Positions 42,495 through 50,441 of a stretch of DNA of 64,000 bases are shown here, in pieces; positions within the stretch are counted from its first letter, which is position 1; each line of letters begins with the position of its first letter. The stretch is from Arthrobacter sp. ZGTC131. Lineage in GTDB: Bacteria; Actinomycetota; Actinomycetes; Actinomycetales; Micrococcaceae. The position numbers were made by a program, and so were the translations under genes. The stretch spans positions 1 to 64,000 of the forward strand of contig NZ_PJIK01000009.1 in assembly GCF_002929275.1 (NCBI RefSeq). The letters run 5' to 3'. The notes under the pieces were generated by a model. It saw only the letters and a list, made by a program, of their open reading frames with translations, searched no databases and had not been told where the DNA came from.

Positions 42495-43820
42495 TTAGTT
42501 CCAGCCCGGCAGGTTCAGCTGCTTGGCCTGCTTCTTGACGTCCTCGTCGTAGAGGGCGGCGCCGTCCTTGGCGGAGCGGATTCCCGAACCCACCTCGACG
42601 GTGATCTGTTCGAGGGCAGGGCCCTTGACCGGGGAGAGGTACTCAAGGGCGGGGCTATTCTTGGACTCGTCCTCGAAGTAGGGAAGCATGTCCTTCACCG
42701 CGGCGGGCACGTCATCAGGCAGGTCGCAGCCCTTGACGAGGTAGGGGCCGTTGGCTCCGACGGCTTTGGTCTGGGAGTCGCAGCCGGCCGTGCTCGCGAT
42801 GAACGCCTGGAACTTCTTGGCTTCCTCGAGGTTCTTCGTGGACTTGGGAATGTAGACGCCGCCCGGCAGCCAGACCGTCAGGGCGTTCTTCGACGCGTCC
42901 TCGCCCGGGAGCGGGAAGAGGCCGATGTCGTTGAGTTTGTCCGGGAACGTCACCTTGAGCTCCGGCAGGGCAAAGCTCAGGATCGGGTACTGCGCGCCCT
43001 CGCCGTTGGCCAGCTTCTCAAGCCCCTGTGCGTAGGTGGCAGAGGCGAAGTCCTTGTTGAACAGTCCGGCCTTCGCAGCTTCCTCCAGGTGTTCGAAGCC
43101 CTTGACGGCCGCCGGATCGGTGGCGTACTTGGCCTTGTTGGCCGTGTAGTTGGCGGCGAAGTTCGGGTCCGCCTTGGCCACGTTGGCGAAGTCACCGAGG
43201 ACGAAGAGCTGGGAGGTCCACGTGGTCTGATACGTCTGGATGATCGGGTCGGTGCCCGCTTCCTTGATCTTGCGGCTGTTTGCCAGGAACTCGGACCAGG
43301 TCTTGGGAACGGACAGGCCCAGCTTTTCGTAGACCTTCTTGTTGTAGAGCACCGCGCCGGCATTGCCGGTGCCGACCGGGACGCCGTAGATCTCCTTGCC
43401 GGCGGTCACGACGGGCTTGAACGAGTCGGAAACGTTGGCCATGTAAGGCTCGCTGGTGACGGGCACCAGGTTTTGCTCAGGCGAGATCTGGTGGAAGAGG
43501 GAGCCGGAGTTGTACGAGAACACGTCTGCCATGTCTCCGGTGGACAGCCTGGTCTTGACGATGTTGTCGCCTTCGCCGCCTTGGGGCCGGGTCTCGACCT
43601 CGACCTTGATGGTCGGGTTCGCCGCTGTGAAGTCCTTGGCGAGCTGCTCCGCGTACGCGACGGTGTTCTCGGTGTTGTCTACCAGCCAGGTGATGGTCTT
43701 TTCGCCGCCGCCGCCGCCGCTTCCGCTGGTGCTGCCCCCGGCGCATCCAGTTAGTGCTACGGCCAGCGCCGTGACGCCTCCAGCCAGGGCGGCCCAATGC
43801 CGTGTGCCCGTAATGGCCAT
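42495..43820 (-). CDS. ABC transporter sugar-binding lipoprotein of the rhamnoside operon
   Basis: A 441-residue lipoprotein with lipobox LALTGC-type (VALTGCAGG, Cys near residue 26), a Ser/Gly linker, then a family 1 solute-binding fold (KTITWLVDNTENTVAYAEQL; YGVPVGTGNAGAVLYNKKVY; AVKGFEHLEEAAKAGLFNKD). First gene of the operon. ATG 43820 has the strongest SD in the region (GGAGGT); an upstream in-frame ATG at 43871 has none. Confidence 0.88.
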   Translation of the reverse strand: MAITGTRHWAALAGGVTALAVALTGCAGGSTSGSGGGGGEKTITWLVDNTENTVAYAEQLAKDFTAANPTIKVEVETRPQGGEGDNIVKTRLSTGDMADVFSYNSGSLFHQISPEQNLVPVTSEPYMANVSDSFKPVVTAGKEIYGVPVGTGNAGAVLYNKKVYEKLGLSVPKTWSEFLANSRKIKEAGTDPIIQTYQTTWTSQLFVLGDFANVAKADPNFAANYTANKAKYATDPAAVKGFEHLEEAAKAGLFNKDFASATYAQGLEKLANGEGAQYPILSFALPELKVTFPDKLNDIGLFPLPGEDASKNALTVWLPGGVYIPKSTKNLEEAKKFQAFIASTAGCDSQTKAVGANGPYLVKGCDLPDDVPAAVKDMLPYFEDESKNSPALEYLSPVKGPALEQITVEVGSGIRSAKDGAALYDEDVKKQAKQLNLPGWN

Positions 43821-43859
43821 CTTTACCTCCTCGTAAAGCCCGCAGGCCCTCGGGCCTAT

Positions 43860-43869
43860 GGAACGTTTC
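43860..43869. promoter_or_regulatory. Possible LacI/CcpA-type half-conserved site GGAACGTTTC
   Basis: A near-palindrome with central CG, 40 bp upstream of the binding-protein start. It could be a second operator in the divergent region or a catabolite site. Weak evidence. Confidence 0.3.
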
Positions 43870-43912
43870 AATTTCGCCTAACTACCTTATCCAGCTGTGT
43901 TACGTGGATTGT

Positions 43913-43926
43913 GTAGATCGGTCTAC
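43913..43926. promoter_or_regulatory. Operator GTAGATCGGTCTAC
   Basis: A 5-4-5 inverted repeat within GTGTAGATCGGTCTACG, with central CG. Together with the site at 43971 it lies between the divergent sugar operon and lacI genes; centres are 59 bp apart. Confidence 0.6.
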
Positions 43927-43970
43927 GTTTTCCACTGTAAGGCATGTCACAGGTCCTCGCAAGAGATTTG

Positions 43971-43986
43971 TGTAGATCAGTCTACA
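43971..43986. promoter_or_regulatory. Operator TGTAGATCAGTCTACA
   Basis: A perfect 6-4-6 inverted repeat matching the site at 43913 at 14 of 16 positions. It lies 45 bp upstream of the LacI start at 44031, so it can also serve autoregulation. Confidence 0.65.
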
Positions 43987-44030
43987 ATTTTCTCTAGAAC
44001 GGCTCTATGCGGACGCTGGACGGGGGAACG

Positions 44031-45059
44031 ATGTCGGAACACGTGAAGCGGGCAACAATCAGCGACGTTGCCCAACATGCCGGCGTCTCCAAGGCCGCGG
44101 TCTCCAAGGTGCTGCGGGGCGCCTACGGCGTCAGCGGCACCATGAAGGCGCGGGTCGAAGCCTCAATGGCCACCCTGGGCTACCGCCCGTCCGCCCTGGC
44201 CCGCGGCATGCGCGGCAGCAGTTTCACCCTGGGTGTTTTTGTTGTGGACCTGCACAACACGTTCATGTCAGTGCTCATCGAGGGGATCCGCACGGAAGCG
44301 GAGCTCAACGGCTATCAGGTCTTCATCGGGGAGGCGAGCAGGGGGCTTGCCCAACAGCGGCAGATGATCGAGGCCATGGTGGACAGGAAGATGGACGGCA
44401 TAGTCCTCATAGCCCCGTTCGGCACCGCAGATGACCTTGAAGAGATTGCACGCGGCACTCCTACGGTTGTCCTCGGCCGCCATGGGCCAAGCCATTCCTA
44501 CGACACGGTGGCCAGCGATGACATCGCGGGCAGTGCGCTGATCGTGGACCATCTGGTCTCCCTCGGCCACCGGCGGATTGCCCACCTGATGCAGGTCGGC
44601 CGCGAAAAAAACGAAAGCGGCATGCCTCAGGTAGTGCGCGCCAAGGGGTACGTGGACGCGATGGTGCGAAACGGCCTGGAGCAGGAGATTGACGTGTTGG
44701 AAGGCAGGTGGAGCCAGGAGGGCGGCCGGTCCGCCGCGGGGCTGATGGTCCAGCGGAAGAACCCGCCCACTGCCGTGCATGCCGGAGCCGACATGGCCGC
44801 TCTCGGCGTTCTCGCCGGGTTCCACGAAGCCGGAGTCAGGGTGCCTGAAGACTTCTCCGTGGTTGGCTACGACAACGTGTTCGCGGCATCCCTTCCCCAG
44901 GTGGGACTCACCTCGGTGGACCAGTCAGGAATCGAGATGGGCGCGCTGGCCGCGAAGCTGCTGGTGGAGCGCATCCAGGGACGGCAGGAAGCTGTATCGA
45001 CCGTCGTGGCCCCGCGGCTCGTCGTCCGCAGGACCACGGCGCCCCCGCCGGGCGTGTGA
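44031..45059 (+). CDS. LacI-family repressor of the rhamnoside operon
   Basis: A 342-residue LacI protein: helix-turn-helix TISDVAQHAGVSKAAVSKVL, hinge ATLGYRPSALARGMRGSSFT, and a sugar-sensing domain (DHLVSLGHRRIAHL; ADMAALGVLAGFHEAGVRVP; SVVGYDNVFAASLPQVGLTS). Transcribed divergently from the ABC/GH78 operon across two matching palindromes, its presumed sites. ATG 44031 was chosen for GGGGGAA just upstream; an in-frame ATG at 44007 would add eight residues. Confidence 0.87.
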   Translation: MSEHVKRATISDVAQHAGVSKAAVSKVLRGAYGVSGTMKARVEASMATLGYRPSALARGMRGSSFTLGVFVVDLHNTFMSVLIEGIRTEAELNGYQVFIGEASRGLAQQRQMIEAMVDRKMDGIVLIAPFGTADDLEEIARGTPTVVLGRHGPSHSYDTVASDDIAGSALIVDHLVSLGHRRIAHLMQVGREKNESGMPQVVRAKGYVDAMVRNGLEQEIDVLEGRWSQEGGRSAAGLMVQRKNPPTAVHAGADMAALGVLAGFHEAGVRVPEDFSVVGYDNVFAASLPQVGLTSVDQSGIEMGALAAKLLVERIQGRQEAVSTVVAPRLVVRRTTAPPPGV

Positions 45060-45116
45060 CGGGAAGCCGGAGCCACGTGAACAAGGCGTCCCTCCGGGCC
45101 CACGTAGACTGGCAGC

Positions 45117-45935
45117 ATGCGGTTGGTAGCAAGTGACATAGACGGAACGATCCTTGGGCACGATGGAAAAATCAGTGACCGCACCATCCGCGCCTTCCAC
45201 GCATGCCGGGGAGCCGGCGTCGAACTCGTCTTCGTCACCGGGCGCCCGCCGCGCTGGCTGCATCCGCTCGAAGAGCAGCTGGGCCACACGGGCACGGTGA
45301 TCTGTTCCAACGGTGCCGTGGTGTGGGACCTTGAGGCGGACAGTTTGGTTTCCGCCCGGACCATGGGCCTTAACGACGTCTTCGAGGTCCGCCGGATCAT
45401 CAAACAACTGCGGCCCACGGCACTCTTCGCCGCGGAGACCCTCACCGGCTTCCACCTCGAGCCCGGCTTCATCGAAAACGGCTCCAGCGAGCTTCTTTCC
45501 GAGTTCACCCCGGCGCCGCTGGCCGACACGCTCACGGCGGATGACGCCGTCGTCAAATTCCTGGCGATCGTCCGCGAAGGCACCGCGGACGACTTCCTTG
45601 CCGAGGTGTCACCCGCAGTCGGGAACCTCGCCACCGTCACGCATTCCGCGCCCACCGTCGCCATGTTGGAGCTGTCCGTCCCGGGCATCAACAAGGCTGT
45701 CACCCTGGCTGAGTACGCCGCCTCGCTGGGGATCGATGCCGCCGACGTCGTGGCGTTTGGTGACATGCCCAACGACATCGAGATGCTCCGCTGGGCGGGG
45801 CACGGTTATGCCATGGCCAGCGGCCACCCGGAGGCGATCCGCGCCGCCGGGCAGCAGGCGCCGCACTTTGACGACGACGGCGTGGCCCAGATTCTCGAGG
45901 AGAAGCTCGCCGCGCTCGGCGTCAGCCTGCCGTAA
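45117..45935 (+). CDS. HAD-superfamily Cof-type sugar phosphatase
   Basis: A 272-residue HAD hydrolase of the Cof/type IIB group. Motif I VASDIDGTIL (Asp7 nucleophile, Asp9), motif II VFVTGRP, motif III Lys in GINKAV, motif IV AFGDMPNDIEML; the type IIB cap lies between. These enzymes dephosphorylate sugar phosphates or pyridoxal phosphate with loose specificity. It starts 57 bp after the lacI stop and may be co-transcribed. Confidence 0.87.
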   Translation: MRLVASDIDGTILGHDGKISDRTIRAFHACRGAGVELVFVTGRPPRWLHPLEEQLGHTGTVICSNGAVVWDLEADSLVSARTMGLNDVFEVRRIIKQLRPTALFAAETLTGFHLEPGFIENGSSELLSEFTPAPLADTLTADDAVVKFLAIVREGTADDFLAEVSPAVGNLATVTHSAPTVAMLELSVPGINKAVTLAEYAASLGIDAADVVAFGDMPNDIEMLRWAGHGYAMASGHPEAIRAAGQQAPHFDDDGVAQILEEKLAALGVSLP

Positions 45936-46051
45936 ACACTGCCGTCGCCGGCCTGCCACCGTACTCCCAACTGGCGGACAACTTACGTTCACGTTCGAAC
46001 CCTAGATTGGGTACGTCTGATGATTCATGAGTTTGACCGATAGGGGACGTC

Positions 46052-46294
46052 GTGGCCAGGAACAAGACAGTCAGCGCGGCCGATACTCCGCTGCGCCGCG
46101 CGGAGCCCGATGTGCACTGGTCCGCCCTGCGCGCGGGGGACCGCGTCACCGTGCGGCTCACGCCGGGGTTCGAAACCGGCGGGTTCATTTCTGCGGTCAC
46201 GCCGGATCACACGGTGGTCTGGGTGGACCTCGACGGCGGCCGCGGCCGCACGCTGCTGCACTGCGGCGACGGCGTGGAGATTCTCCCTGACTGA
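46052..46294 (+). CDS. Small conserved-looking hypothetical protein
   Basis: Eighty residues from a GTG with GGGGACG upstream. The core (LRAGDRVTVRLTPGFETGGF, TVVWVDLDGGRGRTLLHCGD) is strand-rich and looks like an SH3-like barrel. Function unknown. It precedes the GDPD gene by 34 bp in the same orientation. Confidence 0.6.
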   Translation: MARNKTVSAADTPLRRAEPDVHWSALRAGDRVTVRLTPGFETGGFISAVTPDHTVVWVDLDGGRGRTLLHCGDGVEILPD

Positions 46295-46328
46295 CCGGGA
46301 ACCCCCGCCCCTCCGCTACGCTTCGAAG

Positions 46329-47195
46329 GTGACCGAACCCCTGCCATTCTTCTCTGCTACCGGGCCCGTTGCCGGTCCTGGTGCGGGTCCTGATACGGGT
46401 TCTGGTGCCGGGGCTGTTCCCGGAGCGGGCAGGCCGGTCGCCATGGCCCACCGCGGATTTTCCCGCGACGGCATGGAGAACTCCATGGCCGCGTTCCGCG
46501 CCGCGGTCGAACTCGGTTGCCGGTACGTCGAAACGGACGTCCACACCACGTCCGACGGCGTGCTGCTCCTGTTCCATGACCCGTCGCTGGACCGGCTCAC
46601 GGACAGCATCGGGCGGATCTCCGGCCTCAGCGCGGAAGAGGTTTCACGGGCGCGAATCCGCGGAGCGGAACCCGTGCCGACCTTCGATGATGTCGTGGGG
46701 GCTCTTCCGGACACCCGGTTCAACCTCGACGTCAAGGACTGGCACTCCGTGCGCAGCCTCGCTGCCGCGATCGAACGCCACGGCGTCCATGACCGGGTGC
46801 TGATCGCCAGCTTCTCGGACCGCCGACGACGGGCGGTGCTGAAGCTGCTCAGCCGCCGAACGGCGTCCTCGGCAGGGATCGTGACCAACGCCCTGTTTGT
46901 GCTGCTGGGCCCCGTGCTGGCCGTTCCGGTGGTGGGCCCGTTGGTGCGGGCCGCGCTGCGCCGTGGGCTGCGCGGCGTAGACGCCCTGCAGGTGCCGGTC
47001 AGCTACAAGTCCATCCCCGTGGTGACGCCGGGATATGTCCGCCGCGCCCATCAGCTCGGCCTGTACGTGCACGTGTGGACCATCAATGAGCCGGCGGAGA
47101 TGCGCCGGCTCCTGGATCTCGGCGTGGACGGCATCGTCACGGACCGCGCGGACCTCCTCAAGGGAGTGTTGCAGAGCCGCGGCGAGTGGTCCTGA
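46329..47195 (+). CDS. Glycerophosphodiester phosphodiesterase
   Basis: About 288 residues with a TIM-barrel GDPD fold: AHRGFSRDGMENSMAAFRAA (catalytic His-Arg and metal Glu), YVETDVHTTSDGVLLLFHDP (metal Glu/Asp, catalytic His), NLDVKDW and HVWTINEPAEMRRLLDLGVD near the end. The N-terminus is a Gly/Pro/Ala-rich repeat (GPVAGPGAGPDTGSGAGAVP) without a clear signal peptide. It releases glycerol-3-phosphate from glycerophosphodiesters. The GTG at 46329 has a poor SD, so the start is uncertain. Confidence 0.83.
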   Translation: MTEPLPFFSATGPVAGPGAGPDTGSGAGAVPGAGRPVAMAHRGFSRDGMENSMAAFRAAVELGCRYVETDVHTTSDGVLLLFHDPSLDRLTDSIGRISGLSAEEVSRARIRGAEPVPTFDDVVGALPDTRFNLDVKDWHSVRSLAAAIERHGVHDRVLIASFSDRRRRAVLKLLSRRTASSAGIVTNALFVLLGPVLAVPVVGPLVRAALRRGLRGVDALQVPVSYKSIPVVTPGYVRRAHQLGLYVHVWTINEPAEMRRLLDLGVDGIVTDRADLLKGVLQSRGEWS

Positions 47196-47322
47196 CCTGT
47201 TTGCGGGGTGTTGGCCGCCCGTGTCATGGCCGATCCCGCGGATGACCTTGGGGTTGGTCGTTGAACACCTGGCTGCCCCGATCGCCGTAGCGGGCATCCC
47301 GCCCCGATGCGAGAATGTCCGC

Positions 47323-47901
47323 ATGCTCATATTCCTGGAAACGGAGCGGCTCCTGCTGCGGCAGTTCAATCTCCATGACTCAGACCTGCTCGTGGAGTTG
47401 GACGGCGATCCCCGCGTGATGCGGTACATCACGGGCGGCGCCCCGACGTCCAGGCAGGAGGTTGAAGGCGAGGTACTTCCGGCGTTCCTTGGCTATTACC
47501 GAAAATTCCCCGGCTACGGATTTTGGGCCGCGATAGAGAAATCAACCGGAGATTTCCTTGGCTGGTTCCACTACCGACCCGCCCCCGGGGACCCACTCGA
47601 TCAGCCGGAACTGGGCTACCGCTTGCGCCACTCAGCTTGGGGAAAGGGATACGCGACCGAGGGATCCCGTGCCCTGATCGCCAACGGGTTTACCGAGTTC
47701 GAAGTGCAGCGCGTGGTTGCTTCGACAATGGCCGTCAACACAGCCTCGCGAAGGGTGATGGAGAAATCTGGGATGCGACTCGTACGTGCCTTCGTCGCAG
47801 ACTGGCCAGTTTCCATCCCGGGGGATGAACACGGCGACGTCGAGTACGCGATCTCCCGGAGTGAATGGGAGCTACACCGGACCGCCGTCATTAGGCAGTG
47901 A
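47323..47901 (+). CDS. GNAT-family N-acetyltransferase (RimJ/RimL type)
   Basis: A 192-residue protein: ETERLLLRQFNLHDSDLLVE at the start, acetyl-CoA loop LRHSAWGKGYATEGSRALI (Q/RxxGxG/A variant), and VVASTMAVNTASRRVMEKSG, the RimJ/RimL signature. Target unknown. ATG 47323 directly begins the fold; upstream in-frame codons are shadow. Confidence 0.85.
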   Translation: MLIFLETERLLLRQFNLHDSDLLVELDGDPRVMRYITGGAPTSRQEVEGEVLPAFLGYYRKFPGYGFWAAIEKSTGDFLGWFHYRPAPGDPLDQPELGYRLRHSAWGKGYATEGSRALIANGFTEFEVQRVVASTMAVNTASRRVMEKSGMRLVRAFVADWPVSIPGDEHGDVEYAISRSEWELHRTAVIRQ

Positions 47902-48001
47902 CGCTGGCACCTGCAGGCCCGGTCTTACGCTGCCGGAGGCCTAACTCATGACCTCACCGTTGAACGGCTGACGACGGTCGACCCCGGCTCAGGTGCTAGT
48001 T

Positions 48002-48030
48002 CGAAGCCGCCGGGGTTCCCGGCGGCTTCG
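48002..48030. terminator. Bidirectional terminator hairpin
   Basis: A perfect 13-bp stem (CGAAGCCGCCGGG with CCCGGCGGCTTCG) and 3-nt loop, between the convergent GNAT and CsbD-like genes. Confidence 0.7.
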
Positions 48031-48073
48031 GCTCTTGCCTGCGGCGAGCCGGAGCTCGCTGGCCGCCGGTTTG

Positions 48074-48547
48074 CTAGCTGCGGCCCAGGCCGGTGCTGGG
48101 GTCCCGGTCCCCCTCGGAAGGGTCTGCCCGCAGCTCGTCGGGGTCCGGTTCGGGAAGTCCGGCCGGGCCGGCGATATCCCGCGGAGCGTCGGAGGCTCCG
48201 GTGTCGTCCGGGGCATCGCTCACGCCGGGACCACCCGACGCGCCTGGTTCCTCCAGGGAGTCCGGTTCCCCGGGCGCCCCCCGTTCCCCGGACGCACCAG
48301 TGGCGCCCATAGTGCGGCCCGTTTCGGCATGCTGCGATGTGCCGGCCGGTTCGCCACCCTCGGATCCGCGTAATGCGTCGCTGTTATCCCCGGCGTTGGA
48401 GCCTTCGCTGATTGAGGAGTGGACCTGGATGTCGTCGTCCGACGCGCCCGGCTCGGGGGCGTGGGCATCGTCCGCCGGCTCCGAGGTTCCGGCCAGGTCT
48501 TCCATCGCGTTCTCTGCTGCCTTGCCAATGCTGTCGCCGATTCCCAT
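48074..48547 (-). CDS. CsbD-like N-terminus with long acidic disordered tail
   Basis: A 157-residue protein. The first 22 residues (MGIGDSIGKAAENAMEDLAG) resemble the start of CsbD/YjbJ stress proteins. The rest is acidic and Gly/Pro/Ser-rich with near-repeats (GASGERGAPGEPDSLEEPGA), predicted disordered. ATG 48547 has AGAAGGAG upstream. A TAAGCAT-type motif lies 80 bp upstream, as for the stress genes at the left end of the window. Function unknown; a hydration or stress role is inferred. Confidence 0.7.
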   Translation of the reverse strand: MGIGDSIGKAAENAMEDLAGTSEPADDAHAPEPGASDDDIQVHSSISEGSNAGDNSDALRGSEGGEPAGTSQHAETGRTMGATGASGERGAPGEPDSLEEPGASGGPGVSDAPDDTGASDAPRDIAGPAGLPEPDPDELRADPSEGDRDPSTGLGRS

Positions 48548-48627
48548 AGCTTGCTCCTTCTGTGCGGCCCCGCACCTGCGGTCCGGCTTGGGGCCGGACT
48601 GCGCGGCATCTGACTGTTCCAGAATTA

Positions 48628-48638
48628 TCAGTATGCTT
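48628..48638. promoter_or_regulatory. Copy of the TAAGCAT motif (AGTATGCTTAC)
   Basis: The reverse complement, GTAAGCATACT, matches the motif at 1014-1029 and 1153-1164. It lies upstream of the CsbD-like gene in the position of a promoter element. Confidence 0.4.
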
Positions 48639-48739
48639 ACAATTAGTCCAGTGTCGCCGGGCACGGGACGCCAAGCTCCGCTGTCACCCCCTCCCGGTGT
48701 CCTCAGCAGATGACCCTAGCCATGGAGGACCGCAGGAAC

Positions 48740-48973
48740 ATGAGCACCTACCATCCCGAAAACGACCCCGCCAACCCGGACCGGCCCGCCGCGCGGGACG
48801 CCGCGGACGAACAGCCCCGGGGTTCACAAGAACGCGAGGACTCGGCCAGCTCGCCGAATCCGGATCCGCTGAACGGCAACATCACCGGCCTGGAGCCCGG
48901 CGGCGGAGTGCCGCCCGGGGAGACGCCCCCCGCCGAAGACCAAATGAGCGGGGACCAGGGGCACGAGGAGTAG
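48740..48973 (+). CDS. DUF6480-type small protein
   Basis: Seventy-seven residues ending with the characteristic NPDPLNGNITGLEPGGGVPP and GETPPAE motif of the actinobacterial DUF6480 family. Streptomyces members continue into a membrane helix; this one stops soon after the motif. Function unknown. The N-terminal part is acidic and disordered. Confidence 0.7.
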   Translation: MSTYHPENDPANPDRPAARDAADEQPRGSQEREDSASSPNPDPLNGNITGLEPGGGVPPGETPPAEDQMSGDQGHEE

Positions 48974-49006
48974 CCCCGCGCCGCACGCCGAACGTTGACG
49001 CCTGCG

Positions 49007-49062
49007 CCGGGCCGCATCGGCGCCACGCGCTGCCCCGGGCCGCATCAGCGCCACGCGCTGCC
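49007..49062. repeat. 28-bp direct tandem repeat, two copies
   Basis: Units at 49007-49034 and 49035-49062, starting CCGGGCCGCATC, differ at one position. They lie between the DUF6480 and glycerate kinase genes. Probably replication slippage; a role in spacing is possible. Confidence 0.7.
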
Positions 49063-49115
49063 CAAATGACGGAAAGGGCGGCGGTGATCCTTCGCATTGC
49101 TGGCAGGATGGTGGC

Positions 49116-50240
49116 ATGCGAATCCTCATTGCCCCGGACAAGTTCAAGGGGTCCCTTACCGCCGTCGAAGCCGCCGCCGCCATCGCCGAGGGCGCCCTCC
49201 GCGTTTATCCCGACGCCGTAGCCACCCAGTTTCCGGTGGCCGACGGCGGCGAAGGCACCCTCGAAGCAGCGGTCGCTGCAGGTTACGAGGAGCGGATCAA
49301 CGCCGTGGTGGGCCCAATCCTGGCTCCCATCGGCGCGGCTTGGGCCTTGCGGAAGGACGGCACTGGGGGAGCCACTGCCGTGATCGAGACGGCCCAGGCG
49401 TCCGGCCTCGCCCACATGGAGCCAACACCGGAGAATTCCCTCCGGGCGCACAGCTACGGCTGCGGGCAGCTGATCGCGGCCGCCCTCGATGCCGGCGCCA
49501 CCGAGATCGTGCTGGGCGTAGGCGGCTCGGCCATGAGCGACGGCGGCAGCGGAGCCCTGCGTGCCTTGGGGCTCAAGCCGCTCGACGCCGCCGGAAATGT
49601 GGTGCCGCTGGGCGGCGGATCCCTGGCTGATGCGGTGTCCGTGGATGTCTCGGGGCTGGACCCGCGCCTGTCTGCCGTGACGTTCAGGATCGCCGTGGAT
49701 GTCCAGAACCCGCTGTACGGCAGCACCGGCGCCGCGCATGTCTTCGGCCCGCAGAAGGGCGCCGACGACGACGCCACGGAAAAGCTCGACGCCGGCCTGC
49801 GCAACTGGGCGTCCATCCTCCGGCAGGCTACGGGCCGGGACGTCAACGTGCCGGGTGCCGGAGCGGCCGGCGGCTTCCCGGCGTCGTTCCTTGCCTTCAC
49901 GCAGGCCACGCTGGAAGGCGGCTTCGCGCTCGTGGCCGGGCTGACCGGGCTCGCCGAACAGCTCAAGGACGCCGACCTGGTCATTACCGGCGAAGGGTCC
50001 ATGGACTCGCAGTCCCTCACGGGCAAGGCGCCCATCGCCCTCGCGGACGCCGCCCGGGAACGGGGGATTCCGGTGATTGTGGTGGCCGGCCGGATTCTGG
50101 TCACTCCGGAGGAGCTGGCCGAACACGGCGTGGTGGCCGCGGCGCAGCTGCTGGACGTGGCGGAGAGCCCGGAGGACGCCGTCGCCAATGCCGGAAAGTA
50201 CCTTGCATGGGCCACGAAGCAGGTGCTCGAAGGAGCCTGA
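49116..50240 (+). CDS. Glycerate kinase (GlxK/GarK family)
   Basis: A 374-residue full-length glycerate kinase: MRILIAPDKFKGSLTAVEAA, FPVADGGEGTLEAA, LGVGGSAMSDGGSGALRALG, FGPQKGA and LVITGEGSMDSQSLTGKAPI. It phosphorylates D-glycerate with ATP in glyoxylate/glycerate metabolism. Monocistronic. The start fits the family N-terminus; SD weak (GGCAGGATGG). Confidence 0.9.
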   Translation: MRILIAPDKFKGSLTAVEAAAAIAEGALRVYPDAVATQFPVADGGEGTLEAAVAAGYEERINAVVGPILAPIGAAWALRKDGTGGATAVIETAQASGLAHMEPTPENSLRAHSYGCGQLIAAALDAGATEIVLGVGGSAMSDGGSGALRALGLKPLDAAGNVVPLGGGSLADAVSVDVSGLDPRLSAVTFRIAVDVQNPLYGSTGAAHVFGPQKGADDDATEKLDAGLRNWASILRQATGRDVNVPGAGAAGGFPASFLAFTQATLEGGFALVAGLTGLAEQLKDADLVITGEGSMDSQSLTGKAPIALADAARERGIPVIVVAGRILVTPEELAEHGVVAAAQLLDVAESPEDAVANAGKYLAWATKQVLEGA

Positions 50241-50298
50241 CCGCGCCGACTGCGGGCGGCTTCCGACCGCTGACCGTCCGTCGCTCTGAGCGGCCGGC

Positions 50299-50415
50299 TC
50301 AGGCTCCGGTTTCGTAGTGCGGCTCGGCCACCGGTTTTGACTCGGGGCAGCCCTTCTCGCGCAGGTAGACGGACGTGTCCACCAGCACCGCCACGGCGAG
50401 GAACTCGCTTTGCCA
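50299..50415 (-). pseudogene. C-terminal remnant of a DUF6766-type membrane protein
   Basis: The minus strand reads SEFLAVAVLVDTSVYLREKG and then CPESKPVAEPHYETGA to a stop at 50299. This matches the C-terminal signature of the DUF6766 family (W-SEFLAV, YLRQRGSPESKPV), whose members are about 200 residues. Nothing of the preceding 170 residues is found; the DUF6328 gene begins just upstream. A truncated relic. Confidence 0.6.
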
Positions 50416-50441
50416 GAAATCTCGCGGTCCTGGCCGGCAGC

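Noticed and set aside
41496-43754. A 752-codon open frame on the plus strand across the rhamnoside transporter genes
   Set aside because: It is the complement of two permeases and a binding protein with clear families, signals and SD sites. Its translation is Gly/Asp/Glu/Arg-rich with no domain, as expected of GC-rich antisense.
45985-46020. TTCGAACCC sequence resembling a tRNA T-arm
   Set aside because: No acceptor stem, D-arm or anticodon stem can be folded around it, and no other tRNA-like arms are nearby.
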